This document shows, piece by piece, positions 1 to 10,112 of a stretch of 13,322 nt of DNA. Source of the stretch: Leptospira ellisii. GTDB taxonomy: Bacteria; Spirochaetota; Leptospiria; Leptospirales; Leptospiraceae. Location: contig NZ_NPEF01000051.1 in the NCBI RefSeq assembly GCF_002811955.1, positions 7,334 through 20,655 on the forward strand, written 5' to 3'. Both the position numbers and the translations under genes were made by a program. The notes below the pieces were generated by a model. That model saw only the letters and a program-made list of their open reading frames with translations. It did no database searches and had not been told where the DNA came from. Within the stretch, counting starts at the first letter, position 1. Every line of letters starts with the position of its first letter.

Positions 1-2
1 TT

Positions 3-620
3 TTGACTCTTCTGCTGCCGGATCGAAGCCGTCAGAAGATTCGAGGTCTGGTGACGTTGGGAACCCCGTTTCGTGGAAGTCATCTTTTTTGGATCTGGCC
101 CGCCGCCGGACTTCGTTACGGTTCCGCGTATCTTAAGGAATTGTTTAAGACCTTTCTGTTTATGGATCGTTTTCATCCTCTTGCGCCGTTTCGGGAATTT
201 ATTTTTTTACCGGCGTCCTCTTCCGTCTACGGAGAGGAACGGGATCTTTGGTTCGACATTCCCGGCAATTTCAATCAAGTCCGTAAAAGCGAGAATATAA
301 GAACCATTCTGGAATTTTTGACGCACTATTACCCGAGCGCCGCTTCTCAAGAATTAAAACGGGTCGCCGCTCTTACTTCCTCGTCCGCGAAAAACGAAAC
401 CGGTTCCAAGTCTTTAAAAGGAGATCGGAACCGCGCAGTTTCCGGTTCGAAGGCGAAATCGAAATCGTCAAAGACCAAAGTCAAAACGAAGACGAAATCC
501 GTTTCCGCGAGAAAATCGTCCGGACCTGCCGGCAAAACCAAGAAGACCGCCGTCGCCGCACGTTCCGCAAAACAGATACGTCAGTCGAAACCGCTTCCTA
601 AAAAAAAGAAAAAACGTTAA
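3..620 (+). CDS. alpha/beta-hydrolase (lipase-like) C-terminal part with Lys-rich tail, 5'-truncated by the window
   Basis: The frame is open to the left edge, so the true start lies outside and about 205 residues are visible. The segment LVTLGTPFRGSH (visible residues 16-27) is the strand and turn that follow the nucleophile elbow in PGAP1/triacylglycerol-lipase-like alpha/beta hydrolases. The GxSxG serine should therefore sit just upstream of the window. The C-terminal part of the fold seems to run to FDIPGNF and ILEFL (about residues 84-106). At the position where this family usually has its catalytic His (GxxH) I read Asn/Phe, and I see no obvious catalytic Asp, so activity is uncertain. 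Residues about 130-205 form a low-complexity tail rich in Lys, Ser and Thr that ends in KKKKKR, like histone-H1-type or PhaF-type nucleic-acid or polyanion-binding tails. The gene converges on the lipoprotein gene with a 76-base gap. The fold call is fairly secure; substrate and location are unknown. Confidence 0.7.
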   Translation: MTLLLPDRSRQKIRGLVTLGTPFRGSHLFWIWPAAGLRYGSAYLKELFKTFLFMDRFHPLAPFREFIFLPASSSVYGEERDLWFDIPGNFNQVRKSENIRTILEFLTHYYPSAASQELKRVAALTSSSAKNETGSKSLKGDRNRAVSGSKAKSKSSKTKVKTKTKSVSARKSSGPAGKTKKTAVAARSAKQIRQSKPLPKKKKKR

Positions 621-635
621 GGGAACCGCGCCCCT
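600..635 (-). terminator. candidate intrinsic terminator for the minus-strand operon
   Basis: Read on the minus strand, an AGGG...CCCT stem (plus-strand arms 620-623 and 632-635, extendable by one G-U pair) is followed after six bases by a T-rich run of about 14 bases. That run is the complement of the poly-Lys codons ending the hydrolase gene. It lies about 60 bases beyond the lipoprotein stop. The stem is short and the spacing to the T run is longer than ideal, so this is only a candidate. Confidence 0.25.
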
Positions 636-696
636 CCTCGCCGAGTTTCGGAAAATCCGGGCGACGGACGCAAGGGCGACCGTTCCTCGAAGTCGT

Positions 697-1269
697 CTAA
701 CGTTTTAGAATTTCCCTCGATTGGTTGTAAAGCGCATCGTCCGAATCGAATACCGATTCGGATACGGCGAGAATTTCCCCCGATTGTAAGGAGACCACTC
801 GAATCTGCAGACGGAAGAGTTGGTCGTCGAATTGAACCGTTCCGAGCAAAAGCAGATCCGCGCCGGAAAGTTTTCCTATTTCCAGGGATTCCCCGGAAAG
901 TACGAGTCCCGTTTTTTGAAAACTCTGTTCGTCGATCAACCGGTCGAGTTGGGACTTTTCCACGAGAACGATCCGATCCGGCTCGTTCAAAATCGGAAGA
1001 AGTTGACGGGCGATTCCGGCGCCCAAGGAAGTGACGTTGCCGCTTTCGTTTAACAATGGTAATACGGCGAGTTTGAGCGGGGATTTTCTCCCCGGAAAAT
1101 ACGTGTTCTTACCGGTTTGAATCTGTTTTTTGACGGATTCCGCGGTTTCCGAAAGGATGGCGGCGAGCGGTTTGGGAAGTTCCCGTTTTGCGGAACGGCC
1201 TTGCCGCGCGCAGGCGGAAAAAACCAAGACGGCTATCGTAAAGAAAATTATAAAATTCTTATGTTTCAT
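697..1269 (-). CDS. CsgG/FlgO-like lipoprotein
   Basis: A 190-residue protein with a short basic N-terminus, a hydrophobic stretch (residues 6-16) and a spirochaetal-type lipobox VFSAC with Cys20 as the predicted lipidated residue. The mature part has the CsgG/FlgO/LpoB-like fold signature: LAVLPLLNESG (68-77), a helix with GAGIARQL (83-90), VLVEKSQLDRLIDEQ (101-115), GADLLLLGTV (136-145) and a final strand with SGEILAVSES (163-172). Members of this superfamily are periplasmic or outer-membrane lipoproteins used in curli secretion, flagellar outer-membrane assembly or penicillin-binding-protein activation; which of these applies cannot be told. It starts one base after the stop of the 7TM receptor gene, with no good independent ribosome binding site beyond receptor coding sequence, so translation is probably coupled. 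This makes a functional link to the receptor plausible. There is no curli or flagellar gene nearby. Family call good, exact role unknown. Confidence 0.8.
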   Translation of the reverse strand: MKHKNFIIFFTIAVLVFSACARQGRSAKRELPKPLAAILSETAESVKKQIQTGKNTYFPGRKSPLKLAVLPLLNESGNVTSLGAGIARQLLPILNEPDRIVLVEKSQLDRLIDEQSFQKTGLVLSGESLEIGKLSGADLLLLGTVQFDDQLFRLQIRVVSLQSGEILAVSESVFDSDDALYNQSREILKR

Positions 1270-1270
1270 G

Positions 1271-3399
1271 TCAAAAATGTTTCACCAAGGTAACCCGGTT
1301 CCCGGTGGAATTGAATCGGACCACGTCGAACGTGGAAAGCGCAAACGCGATTCCTCTCGTCTGCAGGGAGGTCGAGTCGCCGGTTTTGGAAAGTGCGTTA
1401 CGCACCGTTCTCGCGTGGTTGAATCCCTTGCCTTCGTCCGTGATCCTGTACCCCACTTTCTGTCCGGAAAGAAAATATTCCACGATAATTTTTTTATCCC
1501 TGTAATACGGATCGTTTTGTCTGGCCAAAATGAATTGAAAGTAGGTTCCGTTTTTTAAGGCCCTCGCCTTGTCCTCGTTGGAGATGTTTAAATTTCCGTG
1601 TTCGATCGCGTTGATCAACATCTCGCGCAGACTGGTTCGGATAGAAAGGGCGATCGCCGGATCCGTAAACCGTACGAGATTGAACGTCAGTCTTTGACTC
1701 AGAAGCTCCGCGTTCTGCAGATAGTTGTTCACGGAGAACACGATCCGTTCCTCGTCCAAAAACCTTCCCATCAGATCTTGATCCGGTTCGTACGCCCTTC
1801 CGAGTATCTCCCTTCCCGTTTCGTGTTCGAGAATCTGAAGACGGACTTGGAGTTCTTTCGGTTCCTTCAGATATTTTTGCAGAAAATCGGCCCGGAAGTA
1901 GGCGGGTTTCCCGGTCGCGGAAAGCTCCTCCATCCGTTCCATCACATACAATTTTTTGAATGCGTCTTCGAGGCCGCCGGTGTTGTACATCAATTCCAGA
2001 AAATTCTTTCCGACGACGTCCTGCGGTTTGAATCCCAAAAAAGTGGAGATCGATCGGTTCGCCCCGGTGATGTTTCCGTTGGAATCGAGGTTGAAAAGAA
2101 AATCCTCCTCTCCTTCGTACAGATTTTTGTATTGGATCGCGGTTTGTTCCTGTCTCGATTTCAGCACGCTCAACGTTTCGGCTTGGATTTCCAACTCGAG
2201 GGAAAGTTGTTTGATTCTATCCGCGAGTCCGAAGGATAAAAGCGCCACTTCGATCGCGGAGCCGATCTGCAGACCCCATTGTGTGAAGAAGTTATCCGGG
2301 AAAATTCCGAACGCCTTCATCGCGTATAAAAAACTTCCCAGGATGAGGACGGACCAAGCGGTCAAAAAGAATTTCGCCGGTCTGTGCCCCTTCCAAACGC
2401 ACTGCAGACTGTTTACGAGAAGTAAAAAAAGGACGAGTAAAAGCACCACGATACTCGAAACGACGCTGAACGTATAACTGAAAAAAGTCAGGGAACCGAC
2501 GCAGCCGATCAGCGACAGACCCATGACCGGATAATAGAATTTATCCGTGATCGGCGTAGTGGTCTCCGATTCCAAAAACGATTTTCCGAACAGACAGGCC
2601 GCCAGGTAGGCGCAGAACATGAAAAAAGGAAGCGAAACGTTCCCCCACGCAGGATAGTCCGGCCAGAAAAACTGGAACGAAAGTCCGTTCAGTGTGGTTT
2701 CGAAAAGTATATCAAAAAATATGAATATACTGTAATAAAGATAACTTTTATCCCGAGTCGTGATCAGCAGGAAGAGATTGTATACGAACATCACCGCCAT
2801 CGTTCCGTAATAAAAACCCAATGCGGTGTATTCTTTGGCGCTGTATTCGAGGAACTCGGTCCTGGAAAACGCGGAAAGCGGAATTACGACGGAACTTTTG
2901 GATTGGATCCTCAGGTAATAATCGTTTTTGGAGAGGGGCGGTTCGTTGAGTTGAAACGGGAAGTTGCGGTTCTCCGTCAAACGGGAGGAGAACGGAAGTT
3001 CGTCTCCGGAGATCACCAAAGGCAGGGGGCCGTTCCGCACCGAATACAATTGCAGCGAATCGATCAGGCTGTAGCCGTATTGAAGTACCCAGTTTCTCGT
3101 GGCCTTTTCGGGATTGGCGACGGGAAGCCGGATCCAAAACGCGGAATCGGAATAACCCAGACTGTTGTTGAACAACGGAATCGATTTTCCGGAACGGAAC
3201 GTTTTCTGGATTTCGGGAAAGGACGCCCGTCCGCTTTTGTCCTCGTAATACGTTAGATACGGTTGAAGGTCGATTCCTTCCATGATCACTTCCGGAAGGA
3301 ATTCGGAAACTTGCGTAGAGGTTTGTGCGGAAAGGGAAAACGCTCCGAAAAAAAACAGAACCGTACAAAATACGATCTTACCGTTTCGGAGCGGAAACC

Positions 3400-3403
<4 letters not shown>
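1271..3403 (-). CDS. 7TM-DISM receptor with PAS and RsbW-like ATPase domains
   Basis: I place the start at the GTG at 3403, giving 710 residues. It overlaps the TraB stop as GTGA and is preceded by AAAGGA at five bases; the frame stays open upstream but only inside the TraB gene. Order of parts: signal peptide (1-26, cleavage after FSLSA), a periplasmic 7TMR-DISMED2-like beta domain (about 40-180, with the typical SAFWIRL at 87-93), seven transmembrane helices (about 195-395), a coiled-coil linker (395-425), a PAS domain (about 428-545, NGNITGANRS and FLGF motifs), and a C-terminal HATPase (about 580-710). The ATPase has the N-box REMLINAIEHGN (593-604, Glu594 and Asn598) and the G1 box DEGKGF (656-661). 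Its ending, with RFNSTGNRVTLVK (696-708), resembles RsbW/SpoIIAB anti-sigma kinases rather than two-component kinases, and no His-containing dimerisation domain is seen between PAS and ATPase. It therefore probably senses a periplasmic or membrane signal and phosphorylates a STAS-type partner protein on Ser/Thr. No such partner is in the window. Confidence 0.85.
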
Positions 3404-4626
<1,223 letters not shown>

Positions 4627-4744
4627 TCCAAAAGCAGTGTAGGAAATCGGGATCTTCGAGTAAAATGAAATTCTCCCGTTTTTAGGCGTTATACCCCCGC
4701 TTTCCTCCTTGTGGTATTTGGTTCTTTGCGCCGTCCTAAAAAAG

Positions 4745-4773
4745 TATTGAAGAATTAGAGACGCCCTTATACT
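4745..4773 (+). promoter_or_regulatory. candidate sigma-70 promoter for cheD
   Basis: A near-consensus -10 box TATACT lies at 4768-4773. Upstream is either TTGAAG (4747-4752, 15-base spacer) or the weaker TATTGA (4745-4750, 17-base spacer). Transcription would start near 4780, about 45 bases before the cheD ATG at 4826. The -10 is good and the -35 spacing is imperfect, so it is a candidate only. Confidence 0.4.
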
Positions 4774-4825
4774 GTCTCGCATATTCTTTTAGAACTAGAT
4801 ATAACGCCGGGATATTTGGATACAA

Positions 4826-6186
<1,361 letters not shown>

Positions 6187-6190
<4 letters not shown>

Positions 6191-6726
6191 AAAAAAACGT
6201 CTCCTTGATCGGTCCCAGAGGGGTCGGCAAATCCAAGGTTTCCCGCAAACTTTCCAAACTGACGGGTATGCCCGTAGTGTCCACGGATATGATCGCCGTG
6301 TATGAACTCGGTGGAATCTCAATTCCCGAATTCATACGCAGAACGGACGGGGATTGGAAGACCTTTCGAGAATTGGAATACCGAATTATAGAAAGGTTGA
6401 AGTCTTCGGAGGGAATTATCTTAGATTGTGGAGGTGGGATTCTATTTGATTTGGATGACAAAGGAATTGAGATCCCCAGCTCAAGAAAGATCGAATTGTT
6501 GCGGTCGATTTCCATCGTTTTCGGTTTATCCCGATCTGTGGACGCGCTCGTCGAAAAGATTCAAAACGACCCTACCCGACCTCCGTTAAGCGCCGTAACC
6601 TCCTATCGTTCCATATTGGAAACCAGACTGCCGCACTACCAAAACGCTTCCGATTATTATCTTCCGATCGATGATTTGAAAGTGGAAGAGATTTGTTCCA
6701 GAATTCTCCAGAAAATCGAATATTGA
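6187..6726 (+). CDS. aroK: shikimate kinase
   Basis: A 179-residue P-loop kinase of normal shikimate kinase length. It transfers phosphate from ATP to the 3-hydroxyl of shikimate in the chorismate pathway (EC 2.7.1.71). Seen in order: Walker A GPRGVGKS (9-16), the shikimate-binding Asp in STDMI (Asp34), FRELE with Arg61 (counterpart of the conserved Arg58), the DCGGG loop (80-84), the lid sequence DPTRPPL with Arg131, and [11 protein letters not shown] (145-155) with Arg147, the counterpart of Arg136. A slightly long insertion follows the GGG loop ([16 protein letters not shown]). The start is a TTG at 6187 that overlaps the HDOD stop as TTGA; there is no in-frame ATG nearby and Walker A begins at residue 9, so this start is well fixed. 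It is the last gene of the tightly packed cheD set. Its link to cheD/HDOD is probably operon carriage, not shared function. Confidence 0.92.
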
Positions 6727-6744
6727 ATTGACACAATTTGGAAA

Positions 6745-6768
6745 TATTTGATTTCTTTTTTTCAAATA
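6745..6768. repeat. AT-rich inverted repeat upstream of the recombinase gene
   Basis: In the 69-base gap between aroK and the recombinase, TATTTGA (6745-6751) and TCAAATA (6762-6768) form a perfect 7-base inverted repeat separated by a 10-base T-rich spacer. The T run is in the loop, so this is not a standard rho-independent terminator. It could be an operator, a recombinase-binding site, or chance in an AT-rich gap. A TTGACA hexamer (6728-6733) lies just upstream and could serve as a -35 box, though no good -10 follows at 16-18 bases. Confidence 0.35.
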
Positions 6769-6840
6769 CGTAAAAAAGAAGAATGAAATCGTGGAATGAC
6801 AACTAACTTTGTCCATTCTTTCGTTTTCGGGAAGAGAGAG

Positions 6841-7737
6841 ATGACAGAATTGGAAGCTCCTAAGAAGAATCAACATTCGATCGAGAGACTGGTGAAAATC
6901 ATCCGCCAGAGGAATTATAAGAAGGCTACCGCTTATACGTATCTCAAATACAACGTGGACTTTCTGAACTTTGCGGATAAACCCGCCGAAAAGATCACGA
7001 TCAAGGATTTGAATCGGTATATGGATCATCTGAAAAAGAAGAAGGTCTCTTCTTCCACCATTCAAATCAACGTAAGTTCCTTGAAGATGTTCTTCGAAGA
7101 CGTGATGAAAATGGATCTTTTCCGGGATTTCCAGAGACCGGTCCGCGAATACAACAATCCGAACGCGATCACGTATAAGGAAATGCAGAATATCCTCAAA
7201 ACCGCTTCCTCGAACGCTAAACACGAATTGATGTGCGGTCTTGTCTATTTCGGCGGACTTCGTGTGGGGGAATTGATTTCCTTAAAGTGGACTCACTTGG
7301 ATCTAAAACGGAAGATGATTCAGATCCGTTCCACCGTGCCTTCCCAAACCAGGTCGTTGGAGATCCAATCCGAACTGGTTTCTTTGATCAAAAAATACGA
7401 AAAGGAAGTTTTGGTTTCCGCAAACTCGTATTTGTTTCCCGGTAAACAGAACGGATCGCACACCACTTCCCGCAATGTGGAACGAATCATTTCCGAGATC
7501 GGAAGAAATTCCGGAATCGCAAGTCCCGTTACCGTTTTTACGTTACGACACAGTCGGGCTTTGCATCTGATTGCGGACGGAGCTCCTTTGGATGAAGTGA
7601 AGGAATTTTTGGGTCACAAAACTCTTGCAAGTACGGAATCCTATATTCCCGTTAAAAAGAATCTTAGGGCGGCGATTCGGGAAAAATCGAGGGAAGACGC
7701 ACTCAGAAACATCCGTAAAAAATACAAAACCGGTTAG
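6841..7737 (+). CDS. XerC/XerD-like tyrosine recombinase with non-canonical active site
   Basis: I prefer the ATG at 6841 (298 residues), which has a purine-rich GGGAAGAGAG just before it; an in-frame ATG at 6796 would add 15 residues but has no proper site. An N-terminal SAM-like core-binding domain (about 14-95) contains a [12 protein letters not shown] helix. A catalytic domain follows (about 108-280). Visible catalytic residues: Arg141 in GGLRVGEL, Arg236 in TLRHSRA, His259 in LGHKTL and nucleophile Tyr268, nine residues later as in XerD. Two usual residues are absent: the His of HxxR is Phe233, and the beta-hairpin Lys (GKGxKxR in Xer) falls in [10 protein letters not shown] with no Lys. 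Such enzymes cut and rejoin DNA through a 3'-phosphotyrosine; here activity may be altered. It follows aroK after a 69- to 114-base AT-rich gap and converges with the MFS gene with only 4 bases between stops. No tRNA or phage genes are next to it, so it looks like a resident chromosomal gene rather than an island integrase. Confidence 0.85.
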   Translation: MTELEAPKKNQHSIERLVKIIRQRNYKKATAYTYLKYNVDFLNFADKPAEKITIKDLNRYMDHLKKKKVSSSTIQINVSSLKMFFEDVMKMDLFRDFQRPVREYNNPNAITYKEMQNILKTASSNAKHELMCGLVYFGGLRVGELISLKWTHLDLKRKMIQIRSTVPSQTRSLEIQSELVSLIKKYEKEVLVSANSYLFPGKQNGSHTTSRNVERIISEIGRNSGIASPVTVFTLRHSRALHLIADGAPLDEVKEFLGHKTLASTESYIPVKKNLRAAIREKSREDALRNIRKKYKTG

Positions 7738-7741
7738 GATC

Positions 7742-9208
7742 TTACGACGTTCGAATTCTATTTCTGATTTTCCGTTTTCGCAAAAGAAGAGATTGGATTC
7801 GAGCGTGACGTTCTCCCGTCAAAGGCATCGCGAGGAAAACGAAAGCCCCTAAAAGAAAAAGACCTCCTACCACGGGACCGAACAGAATCGACAATCGAAA
7901 TCCGAGTTCCGGAATTTGTTCTAGAGATCCTTCCTGATATCCGATTTCGCCCAACAAAAATCCTCCGAGCCCTAAACCGAGTGCACGAGCCGTTTTTGTG
8001 GCCATTTTCCAGAGTCCAAAGAACCAGCCTTCCCGTTTTTGCCCGGTTTTGAGTTCGTCGTAATCGACGATATCGGCGACCAAGGAATCGAACAACAAAA
8101 CCGCCCCTGCGAAAAAACCTCCGAACACCGCCGTAAAAAAAATCGGAACTACGGCGCGTTCCGGAAAAAGCGGATAAACGACCATGGTCATGATTCCGAG
8201 TAGGGAAATTCCCCAGAACGCGGGTTTCTTTTTGCCGAACTTCCCGGATAGATACACCCAAAGAAAGATGGAAAGAATCAGACAAATCACGAAAGGAAGT
8301 AGGATCCAAAGTCCGATTTCGGTTTCCGTCAAACGTATTCTATATTTGTAATATAAATTGACGATCGAAGAATTGAACGTGCGGCCTAACGTAGCGATGA
8401 TAAACGCGATGATCAACGGAAGAAAATAAAGGTTTTTGAATACGGTTTTTAAATTTTTCGCCCAGGTCCGAATGGCGGATGATCTTGTTGCAGTCTCCGT
8501 TTTCGGATACGATCGAAAGGGCACTTCCCCAGAGTTCGAATCGTTGTGGCGCTCCGTCTCGGAAGGATCCCATCCTCTCGTGCAAAAGAATGTCAAAATC
8601 GAAGTGAAAATCAAAATTCCCGCGACGGTGATTGCGGTATAACCGCGGGTGATCAAAAGTCGGGAGGCTTCGTTGATCGACGGAAAAATTTGGGAGAATA
8701 TGGAGGGAAGAATCAGAACCAGAATAAATCCAACGTTGCTGAAAAAAAATCGCCAACCGAAAATCCGAGTTCGTTCCGAAGGAACAAAGGTCATTTCTCC
8801 GCCAAGTGCGATATGCGGAACCGCGAGTATGGTCATCGCTGTATTGACCAACAAATAAATTCCCAAAAGGAAGAGGAACTTTTCGGTTTGTGTTTCGAGT
8901 TGCGGCGGGGAAAACATCCAATAAATCGAAGCCGCCAACAAAAAGCCGCCAACAAGAATATAAGGTCTTCGTTTGCCGAATTCGGTTTTGGTCCGATCCG
9001 AAATCGTTCCCATCAACGGATCCGAGATCGCGTCCCACAGAACCGCCAAGGACAAGGCCAAACCCGCCAAGGACGCTTTCAGTCCTACGGCGCTCACAAA
9101 AAATTCCAAAAGATAAATCTGCGCCAATACTTCTACGGCTGTGATGCCGATTTCCGCCGTGGCGTATCCGGCCATCACACCGACGGTCATCGGTGAACGG
9201 GTTTGCAT
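7742..9208 (-). CDS. GPH-type MFS transporter (MFS_2, melibiose carrier family)
   Basis: A 488-residue polytopic inner-membrane protein with about 12 hydrophobic segments in two halves joined by a hydrophilic loop (about 213-250). The family signature DAISDPLMGTISDRTKTEFGKRRP (59-82) follows helix 2, with the Asp59/Asp63 pair typical of glycoside-pentoside-hexuronide cation symporters. VPHIALGGEM (130-139) and VADIVDYDELKTGQKREG (377-394) are also family-typical. Members move sugars, glycosides or, in MFSD2-like branches, lysophospholipids with Na+ or H+; the substrate here cannot be read. The start at 9208 is supported by AGGA about nine bases upstream. The stop is four bases from the recombinase stop on the other strand. 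It follows the SDR gene on the same strand after 74 bases and may be the last gene of that run. Confidence 0.88.
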   Translation of the reverse strand: MQTRSPMTVGVMAGYATAEIGITAVEVLAQIYLLEFFVSAVGLKASLAGLALSLAVLWDAISDPLMGTISDRTKTEFGKRRPYILVGGFLLAASIYWMFSPPQLETQTEKFLFLLGIYLLVNTAMTILAVPHIALGGEMTFVPSERTRIFGWRFFFSNVGFILVLILPSIFSQIFPSINEASRLLITRGYTAITVAGILIFTSILTFFCTRGWDPSETERHNDSNSGEVPFRSYPKTETATRSSAIRTWAKNLKTVFKNLYFLPLIIAFIIATLGRTFNSSIVNLYYKYRIRLTETEIGLWILLPFVICLILSIFLWVYLSGKFGKKKPAFWGISLLGIMTMVVYPLFPERAVVPIFFTAVFGGFFAGAVLLFDSLVADIVDYDELKTGQKREGWFFGLWKMATKTARALGLGLGGFLLGEIGYQEGSLEQIPELGFRLSILFGPVVGGLFLLGAFVFLAMPLTGERHARIQSLLLRKRKIRNRIRTS

Positions 9209-9282
9209 ACGAGTGTTCCTAAGAAATCGAACTTCGACCGGATTCGGAAAATTCTAACACCGAAAACGGACTTCGATTCCCG

Positions 9283-10089
9283 TTATCCTTTCACGTAAGT
9301 GGATTGTTTTTTTAAACCTTTCTTACGCAACATCGGACCCAAGATGGCGGCGGACGCCGGAAAAAGATTTCCTATTTTGGCGAGGATTCCCCTGCTCTGC
9401 GGAATCAAAACCTCCAGAGGTTTGCGGGAAAGCACTTTGCCCAAAACGATCTTCGAAACCTCTTCCGCCGTCAAAACCTTGTCTCCGGAAAACGTCATTG
9501 ACGCTTGTTCGTAGTCTTTTTGCAGATCCAACATCGGGGTTTTGATCGCGTCCGGACAAACGACGGTGACGAAGACGTTTTTCGCTCTGAGTTCCTGGGC
9601 GATCGCCAGCGAAAAACCGCGAACCGCAAATTTGGAAGTCGAATACAACGCGATCCCTGTGATCGGCGCCACTCCCGCAAGAGAAGCGATGTTTACGATA
9701 TGACCGGCTTTCGCTTCCGTCATACGGATCGCGGCTTCCCTGGTTCCGTACATCACTCCCTTGGCGTTGATGTCCATATGACGATCGATCTGCGTCGCGG
9801 GAACTTCGTAGATGTATCCGGGGAGAAGATATCCCGCTACGTTCAGAAGAACGTCCAACCTTCCCCATTTTTTGTACGCGAGATCGATCACTTTTTTCCA
9901 ATCGGCGGGCGAAGTGACGTCTAGTTTGGAAACGAGCACTCGGTCCGTTTCCTTTTTCCACGGCGCCGCGAATTTTTTGAGTTCCTTTTCGTTGATATCC
10001 GTTATTAAAATCGAATGACCCGCCGCGAACGCATCCTCCGCCAGTTTTTTTCCGAGCCCACCCGCACATCCGGTAATCAATAGAATCAT
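9283..10089 (-). CDS. short-chain dehydrogenase/reductase (SDR)
   Basis: A 268-residue classical SDR. The nucleotide-binding motif TGCAGGLG is at residues 6-13; Asp31 at the end of beta-2 (ITDIN) favours NAD(H) over NADP(H). NVAG (83-86) stands in place of NNAG, and the catalytic tetrad is Asn108, Ser136, Tyr149 and Lys153 (YSTSK). The sequence VCPDAIKTPML after beta-6 is the usual PG-motif region with Asp for Gly. The C-terminus is basic (MLRKKGLKK) and has a moderately hydrophobic stretch (ILAKIGNLFPASAAILGPML) which may touch the membrane. The start at 10089 has GGGAG six bases upstream and puts the Rossmann motif at the very N-terminus; an upstream in-frame ATG at 10182 lies inside the MBL gene and adds no family sequence. 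It follows the MBL gene after 23 bases, so they are co-transcribed. Substrate unknown. Confidence 0.9.
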   Translation of the reverse strand: MILLITGCAGGLGKKLAEDAFAAGHSILITDINEKELKKFAAPWKKETDRVLVSKLDVTSPADWKKVIDLAYKKWGRLDVLLNVAGYLLPGYIYEVPATQIDRHMDINAKGVMYGTREAAIRMTEAKAGHIVNIASLAGVAPITGIALYSTSKFAVRGFSLAIAQELRAKNVFVTVVCPDAIKTPMLDLQKDYEQASMTFSGDKVLTAEEVSKIVLGKVLSRKPLEVLIPQSRGILAKIGNLFPASAAILGPMLRKKGLKKQSTYVKG

Positions 10090-10112
10090 GATATTCTCCC
10101 GTAAAGCCCTTG

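Noticed and set aside
621..696. Gap between the hydrolase and lipoprotein genes examined for a small gene or RNA
   Set aside because: No open frame, strong hairpin or promoter pair is convincing beyond the weak terminator candidate at its left end.
1598..2239. Long open frame on the plus strand opposite the 7TM receptor gene
   Set aside because: It is antisense to strongly supported domains, has no recognisable family, and its composition follows from the codon bias of the other strand. Similar long antisense frames lie opposite the MFS, SDR and MBL genes (for example 8546-9196 and 10695-11186).
8929..8955. Tandem 13-base repeat AAGCCGCCAACAA with 14-base period, and an 11-base repeat CCGCCAAGGAC at 9043-9053 and 9064-9074
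   Set aside because: Both are inside MFS membrane helices and reflect repeated Gly/Ala/Leu codons; only two copies each, so not a functional array.
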